From positions 1 to 29,683 of IMG/VR virus record IMGVR_UViG_3300032322_001667: 29,683 nt of DNA; one strand, given 5' to 3'. A program made the position numbers and the translations under genes. Positions 1 to 6,702 of the stretch are shown here, in pieces (positions within the stretch are counted from its first letter, which is position 1; every line of letters begins with the position of its first letter). Under the pieces are notes generated by a model. That model had not been told where the DNA came from and searched no databases. It saw only the letters and a list, made by a program, of their open reading frames with translations. This stretch comes from a virus.

Positions 1-53
1 CCGAGCTTCTGGGCCGCCTCGATCAGCGGCACCACGGGGTCCTTGTCATCCAT
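1..53 (-). CDS. Partial CDS, N-terminus of an unidentified protein
   Basis: An ATG at 53-51 opens a frame that runs off the left edge of the window. The 17 complete codons encode MDDKDPVVPLIEAAQKL. An AGGAGAG Shine-Dalgarno sequence sits about 6 bases upstream of the ATG, which supports a real start. It follows the metallophosphoesterase gene by about 38 bases in the same direction, so it should belong to the replication/nucleotide block. The fragment is too short to assign a family. Confidence 0.55.
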   Translation of the reverse strand, partial: MDDKDPVVPLIEAAQKL

Positions 54-91
54 ATGGCTCTCCTGCCTGGGTTGTAGTAAACGCCTACTTC

Positions 92-1171
92 TCACGGATA
101 GTAGGCATTGTCAACCCACTTCTGCCCGCCGGGGCGGCGCGTCGGCGGCTCCGCGAACACCTGCCAGTGGGAGGTGAGGCCCTGCTCGGGGTGGACGTAG
201 AACAAAGCCTGCGACGGCCGGCTCGGCGGTGCGCGCAGGAACTTCGCGGCGTATTCATCGAAACCCTTGAGGGTGTTGTTCACGACGAGGCCGGGCAGCG
301 TGATGTATTGATGCCAGTGACCCATGAGCAGGGTGTCGAAGTCCTGACCAATACTGGCCTTCTGCCCCGCCGTCTTGAGCCGGCCGCGCATGATCGGCCC
401 GAGCGCGCCGATGATCCCATCGCCCCCACGCACGCCCAGGTCGTGCCCGTGCAGCGCGAGGAATCGGTGCCCGTGGATGGCGAAGGACACCTCGTTCTCC
501 TCCGGCGCGGCAATCCGGATGCGCGTCTCCCCGCGGTCGGCCAACCGGCGCTCGACCAACTGGTAGATGAGCCAGTCGAAGTTGCGCGCGCTGAAGGTCT
601 TGGCGGGCATCTTCTTGTCGGTGCGGCCGTGGTTGCCTGAAACACAGGGCGCGAACACGCGACCGAAGGTGTCGGCCAGGCGCACGAGGGCCTGCACCAG
701 CAGATCCACCGTCAGCAACAGCACCGGCATCGGATCCACGTCGTTCGTGCGCGCCAGTTCGTCGTGAATCTCGCCCGTCACCATGTCACCCAGCAGGCCA
801 ACCACGATGCCGGGATAGTCCGGGTTCACCATGTAGTCGCGGGCCAGGACGATTGTGGCCTCCACAACACGATGCACCCGGCGGATGCTGATCTCGCGGC
901 TGTAGGCGTTCAGGCCGCCGGTCTCGGCCGCGCGCACCCGCTCGCCCATATGCCAGTCAGACAACAACAGAACAGGTGTGCCGGGACTGGAGCCCTTGGC
1001 GATCGGGGTATTCAGCCACTTCGGTTGCCGGGCGGCGGACGCCTCGCGAAGATCGAGGATCTCCCGACGCACCTCCTCGAAGGAGATGTGCTGCTCCTCA
1101 GCCCGGCGCAGCGCGCGCTCTAGCACCCGGATGCGTGTCTTGAGCCGCCGAATCGAAGCGTCATCGGTCAT
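92..1171 (-). CDS. Calcineurin-like metallophosphoesterase
   Basis: A 359-residue protein with the full set of calcineurin-type metallophosphoesterase motifs in order: SDWH at about 71-74, GD at 128-129, GNH at 179-181, a histidine pair in LHGHD at 240-244, and GHWH at 284-287. These residues normally hold two metal ions that hydrolyse phosphodiesters. Residues 1-45 are charged and probably a coiled coil, which is extra to the core fold. It lies last in the replication block, after the resolvase-like nuclease, so a DNA end-processing or 3'-phosphatase/nuclease role is plausible but not shown. Two ATGs compete: 1177 overlaps the upstream stop as ATGA but has no spacing from the AAGGA ribosome site, while 1171 lies about 6 bases from it and is preferred. 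An open frame extends further upstream to 1306 but only inside the upstream nuclease gene. Confidence 0.85.
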   Translation of the reverse strand: MTDDASIRRLKTRIRVLERALRRAEEQHISFEEVRREILDLREASAARQPKWLNTPIAKGSSPGTPVLLLSDWHMGERVRAAETGGLNAYSREISIRRVHRVVEATIVLARDYMVNPDYPGIVVGLLGDMVTGEIHDELARTNDVDPMPVLLLTVDLLVQALVRLADTFGRVFAPCVSGNHGRTDKKMPAKTFSARNFDWLIYQLVERRLADRGETRIRIAAPEENEVSFAIHGHRFLALHGHDLGVRGGDGIIGALGPIMRGRLKTAGQKASIGQDFDTLLMGHWHQYITLPGLVVNNTLKGFDEYAAKFLRAPPSRPSQALFYVHPEQGLTSHWQVFAEPPTRRPGGQKWVDNAYYP

Positions 1172-1173
1172 GG

Positions 1174-1545
1174 TCATTCCTTCTGCGCTGCCCACCAGAT
1201 GAGAGGCAACAACGCCTCCAGGGGCAGGACTGCATACCACCGATCGCGTTCCCGTTTCCAGAGGATCAACGGCCTGTCGGTGCTTTCGCGCGTTTTGTCG
1301 AGCCATGGCCCGAGCGTCGGGCGAGCGGTGTTCTTGACCTCGACCCCGAATCCAAGGCGTTCGAGGGCCTCGCAGTTGAGGTCGAAGGCCCCGGCTGCAC
1401 CCTTGAACTGTTGCGCGCGGGCCGCCGGCAACCCCGCCTCGGTCAGCAACCTGGCGACCTCGCGCTCGCCACGCTTCCCCTTCTGCCGACTGGCCCGGCC
1501 GCGCTTGGAAGCGCCTTCGTCCGCCTCCCCGGGGTCATTTCCCAT
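1174..1545 (-). CDS. PD-(D/E)XK nuclease, Holliday-junction-resolvase-like
   Basis: A 123-residue protein with a short basic N-terminus, then a compact PD-(D/E)XK pattern: acidic residues in GEREV at about 26-30, D55 in FDL, and E69-V-K71. The final segment is tryptophan-rich (WY near 103, WW near 117). Length and motif spacing fit small phage VRR-NUC/Hjc-type resolvases, which cut branched DNA during replication or before packaging. The start was chosen at 1545 because a GTGAGGAGGGGGAG ribosome site lies just upstream; an open frame extends to 1728 but only within the polymerase gene. The gene overlaps the polymerase 3' end by 11 bases and ends inside the metallophosphoesterase start, so the three are probably translated from one message. 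Exact substrate is inferred. Confidence 0.78.
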   Translation of the reverse strand: MGNDPGEADEGASKRGRASRQKGKRGEREVARLLTEAGLPAARAQQFKGAAGAFDLNCEALERLGFGVEVKNTARPTLGPWLDKTRESTDRPLILWKRERDRWYAVLPLEALLPLIWWAAQKE

Positions 1546-3412
1546 ATCGCTCCCCCTCCTCACCTTCAGCGGCCAGCGGCAGGTCCGGCGCCCATTTCGG
1601 CGGCACGACCAACAGCGTCTCCAGGTCCCGCGGCGACCCTCGACCCGCGAGAGGCTCCGTGACCACCTCATCATGCACTGTGAGCACCACCGGCATGTCC
1701 TCCTCCTCGGCGCGGAACATGCCATCAATCATGATGTCCCGGCAAGATGCCTGTGTCACTCGTTCCACGATCAACCCGCCATAGAGCGGCACGCGGCCCT
1801 TTTTCGGGTGGACCACGGTCAGGCTCGGGTGTTCGCTCCATTCATCGTGCTCGAACCGCGGCGCCGGCCAGAGAAGCTCCCGACCGCTATGCAGACGGCA
1901 GACTAGATACCCATCCCGCGTGAAGAACTGGATGCCGCGGACTTCATGCACGCCGCCGTCCACCACGGCCTTCGTCGCCGCCTTGTCGCAGTCCCACCAG
2001 AGCCGCGGAACCCGCCACCAGCGGGTCCGGTAGGTCTGCACCAGCCGCTCCGCGAAGTCGGGGCTGTAGCGCAGGCCATACTGGACACGCGCCTGCTCCG
2101 CCAGGGTCGCCGGGCCGCACTGATAGCCGCAACCCAGCAGGGCCACCTTGCCGTTCTGCCGCTCGTCCTTGTGGACGCCCTTGATCACCCGGTAGCCGTA
2201 GATTGTGGTGGCGAGATCGCAGTAGAGGCACTCGCCCCGGCGGTAGAAGTCAAGCGCGTCGTCGTGCCCCGCCCACCAGAACAGGAAGCGTGGCTCGATC
2301 GCGTTCAGGTCCGCCCGCCGCAGCACGCGCCCTGGCGCGGCGATCAGCAGCGGGCGGAGGGCGTCGGAGGCGGCGGTGAACACCGAGCCATAGACCGCCT
2401 CGATGAAGGCGCGATTGCCCGCCCGGAAGGCGGTCGGGTCCACCTTCTGCGTCGGGCGCGGGAAGTTCTGCGGTTGCACGAGCCGACCGGCCCAGCGACC
2501 AGTGTTGGCCCCGTGATATTGAAGTAGACCCCGCACGCGCCCGTCGCTCATCACGCAACCGAGCATCTTCTCCAGCTTTTTCACCGCGGCGCCGGCGGCG
2601 TCCGCGCGGATCTCCAGCACCTCCCGCACCGTCGGGTCCAGGTCGCGCCGCAGCAGCGTCTCCTCGACCGTCGCGGCCTGGAGGTTCGGCAGGACCAGGC
2701 CCCGCGTCGCGGCCCAGGTGATGATGCGGGCGGCTTGGGTCTGCTTCTCGACCGCACCGCCGGTCAGCGCCGGCAGCCGCGCATGAACCTCGGCGTTGGC
2801 CTCAGCCAGCATCGCCTTGATCGCCCGCGTGCTCTGCACGTCAAGGCCGACCCCGCGCTGGTTGATCCTCGCGTCGAACAGGTAGATCTGCCGCTCGCGC
2901 GAGGGCAGCGGCGGCAGCCGGGCGAGCGCCTGCGCCTCGGCGCGAACGTCCTGGAGGCAGTAGGAGTGCGTCAGCGCCAGGCGCCCGGGGTCGATTGGCC
3001 GGGCCGCCTTGGCGCACTCTCTCATCGCCCGGTAGCCCGTCATGTCCTTCTGCGCGGCGAGGCCCATTGCCTCCGCCAGCTTCTCCAAGGACAGAGGCCA
3101 GCCGGCCGCGGCGGCGCGCGCCATCGTGCAATCGAACGCCTCCGGCGGCAGTTCGGGCAGGTCCGGCACCATCCGGCGCAGCGGCCCGTTCCAGATGGCG
3201 CGCTCAAAGGCGGCGTTGTGGGCGTGCAGCGGCCAGGGTGCGTTCCGCACCACGTCGGGGAACGGCTCGCCGGGTGCCCAGAGATCGGGCGCGTCCATAC
3301 CTTCGCCCTGATAGGCGAGGCAGAGCACCGTCGTAGAGGGATCTTCCGCGTAGCGGTGCGCGCCCACCTCGGTCACATCAAGGCGGCTGCGCGTCTCGAA
3401 ATCGAGGAGCAT
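1535..3412 (-). CDS. Family A DNA polymerase with 3'-5' exonuclease
   Basis: A 625-residue replicative polymerase. The exonuclease domain comes first: DFETRS at 4-9 (Exo I), a central segment around HNAAFE at 65-70 (Exo II), and YCLQDVRAE near 151-159 (Exo III). The polymerase domain carries TGRWAGR at 304-310, motif A DLNAIEPR at 368-375, motif B with K422 and LGCGYQCG to 433, and motif C VHDEVV with HDE near 580-582. No 5'-3' nuclease domain is present, as usual for phage enzymes. The start is ambiguous between tandem ATGs at 3415 and 3412: the GGAGGA ribosome site abuts 3415 and is four bases from 3412, so 3412 was taken. Either choice overlaps the stop of the PAPS-reductase-like gene. It sits beside SSB and RecB-like genes, a conserved phage replication grouping. 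Confidence 0.95.
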   Translation of the reverse strand: MLLDFETRSRLDVTEVGAHRYAEDPSTTVLCLAYQGEGMDAPDLWAPGEPFPDVVRNAPWPLHAHNAAFERAIWNGPLRRMVPDLPELPPEAFDCTMARAAAAGWPLSLEKLAEAMGLAAQKDMTGYRAMRECAKAARPIDPGRLALTHSYCLQDVRAEAQALARLPPLPSRERQIYLFDARINQRGVGLDVQSTRAIKAMLAEANAEVHARLPALTGGAVEKQTQAARIITWAATRGLVLPNLQAATVEETLLRRDLDPTVREVLEIRADAAGAAVKKLEKMLGCVMSDGRVRGLLQYHGANTGRWAGRLVQPQNFPRPTQKVDPTAFRAGNRAFIEAVYGSVFTAASDALRPLLIAAPGRVLRRADLNAIEPRFLFWWAGHDDALDFYRRGECLYCDLATTIYGYRVIKGVHKDERQNGKVALLGCGYQCGPATLAEQARVQYGLRYSPDFAERLVQTYRTRWWRVPRLWWDCDKAATKAVVDGGVHEVRGIQFFTRDGYLVCRLHSGRELLWPAPRFEHDEWSEHPSLTVVHPKKGRVPLYGGLIVERVTQASCRDIMIDGMFRAEEEDMPVVLTVHDEVVTEPLAGRGSPRDLETLLVVPPKWAPDLPLAAEGEEGERYGK

Positions 3413-4323
3413 CATTCCTCCGGGGTGGTGTCGGTGAAGTCCACCTCGCAACTCTCAGAGCGGGTCCCCCCCGTCTGGTCAAGATCCGGCACGAACACCT
3501 GGGCGTCATCGTCTGCCGGCCGGAAGGTGCCCTCCGCGAGCCGCGTCGCCAGATCCCCCCGGATCGTTTGCACGTCGGCGTTCCCCCGAAAAAACGTGCG
3601 CCTGTAGCCCTCTGGCAGCGTCCCCGGCGGCTTGGCGAACTCCGGCCCGACGTGGCCGTAGAGGCGCTCCATCCGCCCCGGGAACTCGAACACCTGTGGG
3701 CTCTCATGCATCAGCGTCAAGTGCTTCCGCCGGGACTTTTTCCAGCACCACTTGCAGTTGCCTTGGTATCCCTTGAGTCGCAGCCGGAAGGGCTGGGCCG
3801 CCCACCAGGAGTTGACCATCGGCTTCGTCACGCCCCAATGCACCAGGGGGTAGAACAAGTTCCGGGTTGTGCTTTCCGCCACCCGGTCCACCTCGTCCGC
3901 CCGAATGCCGACCGCCGTCTCGAAGTCCTTCTCCTGCCACCCAAGCGATCGGGTGAAACTCTGGATCGGCCGGAGTTTCAAGGACCGCGTGCAGTCGGGA
4001 TACTTCGAGTTCGGGATACCGTATTTCTTGATGACTTCCTCGAAAGGCTGCCCTTGCCGCGAGGCCGTCGCGTAGTCCACGACGCGGTGCGTCGGGCTCC
4101 GACGCGCTCCATGATGCACTTCGGCCTCGATCCACCACACATCCCAGCCGAAATGCTGTTCGCATTGCCAGATGAACTCCAGCGTCTCCTCATTCTCCTG
4201 GCCTGTGTTGGCGAACACGAGGCGGATACTATCCCAGGAGCGGCCGGGGAAGCCTTCCGTGAGCAGCCGATGCGTCATGTAGGCGGAAGTCTCGCCGCCA
4301 CTGAATGAGAGGAGCAGGTGCAT
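3412..4323 (-). CDS. PAPS-reductase/DndC-like N-type ATP pyrophosphatase
   Basis: A 303-residue protein. The N-terminal SFSGGETS at 6-13 is the PP-loop of N-type ATP pyrophosphatases, the fold shared by PAPS reductase, ATP sulfurylase CysD and the DNA phosphorothioation enzyme DndC. Further family features are CTRSLKLRP at 111-119, GIRADE at 139-144 and a CKWC pair at 190-193; together with C111 these cysteines could hold an Fe-S cluster or zinc. The acidic C-terminus (from about 270) is probably disordered. The substrate cannot be read from sequence: sulfate reduction, thiolation of DNA or RNA, or another adenylation are all possible. The gene lies between SSB and DNA polymerase and overlaps the latter, which favours a nucleic-acid role. 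The start is fixed by the PP-loop being only five residues in; no ribosome site lies directly before it (see the hairpin entry). Confidence 0.85.
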   Translation of the reverse strand: MHLLLSFSGGETSAYMTHRLLTEGFPGRSWDSIRLVFANTGQENEETLEFIWQCEQHFGWDVWWIEAEVHHGARRSPTHRVVDYATASRQGQPFEEVIKKYGIPNSKYPDCTRSLKLRPIQSFTRSLGWQEKDFETAVGIRADEVDRVAESTTRNLFYPLVHWGVTKPMVNSWWAAQPFRLRLKGYQGNCKWCWKKSRRKHLTLMHESPQVFEFPGRMERLYGHVGPEFAKPPGTLPEGYRRTFFRGNADVQTIRGDLATRLAEGTFRPADDDAQVFVPDLDQTGGTRSESCEVDFTDTTPEE

Positions 4324-4358
4324 GGGGGTTGGGCGGGCCTTGCGACCCGCCCGCTCCT
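4324..4358 (-). promoter_or_regulatory. Hairpin-spaced Shine-Dalgarno for the PAPS-reductase-like gene
   Basis: The message reads AGGAG (4358-4354), one base, a 7-bp perfect hairpin (GGGCGGG at 4352-4346, an 8-base loop, CCCGCCC at 4337-4331), then AACCCCC and the ATG. Linear spacing from AGGAG to ATG is 30 bases, far too long, but folding removes 22 of them and leaves 8, which is optimal. Nothing resembling a Shine-Dalgarno lies between the hairpin and the ATG. The hairpin lacks a U-run, so it is a poor terminator. Phage T4 gene 38 is a known precedent for an SD brought near its start by a hairpin. Confidence 0.6.
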
Positions 4359-4360
4359 AG

Positions 4361-4960
4361 TCAGAAAGGCACTTCGTCGTTGCCGCCGAACGGGTCCACG
4401 TCCGTCGTCTGCGTCACCAGGCCGGAGAACACCGCCTTTGCATCCGGCCGCCCGCCACCCAAGCGTGCGTCCGCCTTGTCGAGCAGCACCGTCGCCAGGC
4501 GCAGCGACACGCGCGGCTGCCCCGTGCGCTCGTCATCGTAGGCGAAGGGCGACACATAGGCGATCGCCCAGACGCCGGGGAAGAACTGCGCCTCCGCAAC
4601 CGCGCGGGCCTGGCGGTCGATGCACTCGACCGGACCGAACTGCGTGCTCGCGGTCAAGCGGCGCCACCCGGCAGGGATGGCCTCGGGCGTGTTCTTGCAC
4701 TCGGTCGCCAGCGGGAAGGAGGCGAGGATCGCCGCGTTCACCTGGTCCTGCTTCACGCCGGCGGCCGTCAGCGCGGCGACGCACGCATCCAGCATCACCC
4801 TTGTCGCGGCGTCCTTCGGGTCGAAGAACCCCCGCAGCTTGAACTTGTCGTTGCCCACGACCTTGCCGTTCGGCAGCTTCTTCCTGGCGTCCGTCTTGTG
4901 CAGGAAGGCCATGGTCACCCGGATCGGGGGCGTGAAGCAGTATGTGTTCGTCTCGGTCAC
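4361..4960 (-). CDS. Single-stranded DNA-binding protein, DUF2815-like
   Basis: A 199-residue protein ending in an acidic, aromatic-capped tail (VDPFGGNDEVPF, 188-199), the hallmark of phage and bacterial SSBs whose last residues recruit replication partners. The body is a mixed beta/helical domain with no enzyme motif. Size, tail and neighbours fit the DUF2815 group of phage ssDNA-binding proteins, functionally like T7 gp2.5. The start is a GTG at 4960 overlapping the upstream nuclease stop as GTGA, with an AAAGGA ribosome site about 9 bases away; an ATG at 4912 would remove 16 residues and is less likely. The family assignment is by recall of overall pattern, so moderately sure; the acidic tail is directly visible. 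Confidence 0.72.
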   Translation of the reverse strand: MTETNTYCFTPPIRVTMAFLHKTDARKKLPNGKVVGNDKFKLRGFFDPKDAATRVMLDACVAALTAAGVKQDQVNAAILASFPLATECKNTPEAIPAGWRRLTASTQFGPVECIDRQARAVAEAQFFPGVWAIAYVSPFAYDDERTGQPRVSLRLATVLLDKADARLGGGRPDAKAVFSGLVTQTTDVDPFGGNDEVPF

Positions 4961-6084
4961 TGTTCAGTTCCTTTCGGCCAGTTGATCGGTTCAGGCTTGG
5001 CGGCGCCCTTCTTGAGCGTGGGCGCCCCCGCCTTGCGGAAGGCCCACTCCTTGAAGATCTCGTCGCCATCCGGGGCATTATCCCGGATCTGCGCGGGCGT
5101 CAAGAGGCGCTTCTCATACGCCTCCTCGCCCAATCTCTCGGCCAGGGCCTTCTCGGCCCCGAGCCGCCAGTCGTAGGATCCGCGCCCCTCCGCCACGGTC
5201 CAGCCCGGCAGCGATCGGCCACCCTGGATGCGGCCGATCGCGGCGTGCTTCAAGTCACGGAAGAACGACGTGACGCGGGCCTCCATCCCCAGCAGCCCGG
5301 CCATCGCTTCGTCGGAGAGATCGGCTACCTGGTGCTCGATCGCCTCGTCCGCCGCGAAGATCTCGGCGTGCCGCGCGGGACAGGCCAGAGCACCAGGGCA
5401 GAACTTGCAATGATCGCCGGCGCGCAAGGCGCTGGACTTCTGCGCCTCCCGGTGGGCTTCGGCCATCCGGCGCACCTCGCCCGCGGTCGTCTCCCAGGTG
5501 CAGTTGTTCGGACTCCAGGCGATATGGCGGGGCTGGACAATCAGGCAGTCGATCCTCGCGCCGTCCAGCAGCTTGAGGTAGTCCACCACGCCGCAGGCGT
5601 AGAGGGCCAACTGCCAGTTACCCTGCGGGTCCACATGGACCCCGGCCCCGTGCTTGTAGTCGATCACGGTCAGGCGCTCCAGGTGCCCGCCGTAGGCCCA
5701 GAAGTCACAAGTTCCCTCGGACCCGGCGCGCTCGATGTCCAAGCGGTGCTCGACACCCCACGTCCGCGACTGCGTGCGGGGCTGGACGAAGAACGGCAGC
5801 GCGCGCTCCAGGGTCGCCAGCATCTCGCCGGAGATCTCGAAGGGCTCAGGTTCGCATGGATGCTGGAGGACCGCGTGGAATGCGGCCTGCTCCAGCGTCA
5901 TCGGCTCCTCCGCCCGGAGGTAGGTTTCGAGCACGGCCATGGCGACCGTGCCCTCCCGGGCGGCGGGGCCGGCCGTGTCCGGTTCGGCCAGGCCCGAAGC
6001 ATAGGCCGCGTCGGCCACCGCCACCCACCCCGGGCAGACGACGGTGCGCGCGGCCGACGAAGGCGGGTAGCGGTGGTGCGACAT
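4957..6084 (-). CDS. DUF2800 RecB/Cas4-like Fe-S exonuclease
   Basis: A 375-residue protein. It starts with the typical DUF2800 opening, a serine-rich stretch leading into C17-P. The RecB-type PD-(D/E)XK core shows GTCD at 124-127, IDYK at 141-144 and Q158 in a QLALYA segment. A C-x2-C-x5-C cluster follows at 226, 229 and 235. One early cysteine plus three late ones is the arrangement that binds a 4Fe-4S cluster in AddB and Cas4 nucleases. It probably resects or processes dsDNA ends for recombination or replication, working with the SSB encoded directly downstream. The start at 6084 was chosen because its ATG overlaps the upstream stop (TGATG); an open frame extends eight codons further. The C-terminus is lysine/proline-rich. 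Confidence 0.83.
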   Translation of the reverse strand: MSHHRYPPSSAARTVVCPGWVAVADAAYASGLAEPDTAGPAAREGTVAMAVLETYLRAEEPMTLEQAAFHAVLQHPCEPEPFEISGEMLATLERALPFFVQPRTQSRTWGVEHRLDIERAGSEGTCDFWAYGGHLERLTVIDYKHGAGVHVDPQGNWQLALYACGVVDYLKLLDGARIDCLIVQPRHIAWSPNNCTWETTAGEVRRMAEAHREAQKSSALRAGDHCKFCPGALACPARHAEIFAADEAIEHQVADLSDEAMAGLLGMEARVTSFFRDLKHAAIGRIQGGRSLPGWTVAEGRGSYDWRLGAEKALAERLGEEAYEKRLLTPAQIRDNAPDGDEIFKEWAFRKAGAPTLKKGAAKPEPINWPKGTEQ

Positions 6085-6644
6085 CAGCCGAGCACCGCCT
6101 GGACGCACGCCTGGAGGCGATCGGGCGTCAGGTCACGGATGCGCTGCTTGCCCTCCTCCCGCAGCCAGGCCAGGAGGGCCTTCTGCTTGCTGTCGTCCCC
6201 CGCGCAGGCAGCGACGAGGCGCTTCGTGGCCGCAGCCGGGTCGAAGGGCTCCGGAGCCGGCGCGGCCTCCTCGAACGGATCGACGACCGGCTCGGGCGCC
6301 GGGGCAGGCTGCGGCTCGGCTGCCGGGGCAGGCCCCCCGAACGGATCGGCGCTCGGCTGCGGATCGGCTGCCGGTTCCTTGGCCTTCGGCGGGCGCCCGC
6401 GGCGCGGGGGCTGAACCGTCTCGGCCGCGCCCGGCGTGGCGTTGATCTCCGCACGCACCGGCGCGGTCGTGATCTGCACGGCGCGGGGCGTGGTGAGGTT
6501 CTCCAGGGACATGATCGCGGCGAGGTGGCCGAACGCCGCTCGCTCGTCGCCCTCCGCGACCACGATCTCGACGGAACCCTCGACATGCTCGAAGTTGCCA
6601 AGGTTGAAGCGGCGGGTGAGCCGCACGGTGCTGGTGAACGACAC
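6084..6644 (-). CDS. Proline-rich protein with AT-hook and SSB-tail-like motifs
   Basis: A 186-residue protein with three parts. Residues 1-60 form a predicted beta/helix domain that I recognise only as a recurrent phage N-terminal domain of unknown role. Residues 78-140 are Pro/Ala/Asp/Glu-rich and likely disordered; they begin with an AT-hook-like RRGRPPK (81-87), which binds minor-groove DNA in other proteins, and contain DPFGG (100-104) and DPFEE (122-126), similar to the DPFGG tail of the SSB encoded two genes downstream. Residues 140-186 are helical. It starts at a GTG with a GGAGA ribosome site about 6 bases away, and overlaps the DUF2800 gene. A DNA-binding or scaffold role in the replication machinery is inferred, not shown. 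Confidence 0.75.
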   Translation of the reverse strand: MSFTSTVRLTRRFNLGNFEHVEGSVEIVVAEGDERAAFGHLAAIMSLENLTTPRAVQITTAPVRAEINATPGAAETVQPPRRGRPPKAKEPAADPQPSADPFGGPAPAAEPQPAPAPEPVVDPFEEAAPAPEPFDPAAATKRLVAACAGDDSKQKALLAWLREEGKQRIRDLTPDRLQACVQAVLG

Positions 6645-6675
6645 TAGGTTCTCCTCTGGTTGAAGATAATAGCCG

Positions 6676-6702
6676 TTTATACCGCGGCCAGCCGGTTGTC
6701 AA
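6676..6702 (-). promoter_or_regulatory. Candidate sigma70-type promoter
   Basis: A perfect TTGACA (6702-6697) and TATAAA (6681-6676) are separated by 15 bases, shorter than the usual 17. The -10 overlaps the helicase stop codon, and the site precedes the AT-hook/DUF2800/SSB genes. The region is AT-rich compared with its surroundings. Short spacing lowers confidence. Confidence 0.35.

Noticed and set aside
83-106. 6-bp inverted repeat around the metallophosphoesterase stop codon (possible terminator)
   Set aside because: The stem is short, the loop is 12 bases and no U-run follows; the next gene with a good ribosome site starts 38 bases later in the same direction.
109-114. TTGACA on the minus strand inside the end of the metallophosphoesterase gene
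   Set aside because: No -10-like hexamer lies 15-18 bases downstream; only an unconvincing TTTACT much further away. Not listed as a promoter.
4331-4352. Hairpin after the SSB gene read as an intrinsic terminator
   Set aside because: No U-run follows; the sequence after the stem is AACCCCC and then the ATG of the next gene. A role in ribosome-site spacing fits better.
4942-6414. Long plus-strand open frame of about 490 codons opposite the DUF2800 and AT-hook genes
   Set aside because: It is the antisense shadow of strongly supported minus-strand genes in GC-rich DNA; it has no recognisable domain and its composition is typical of a shadow.
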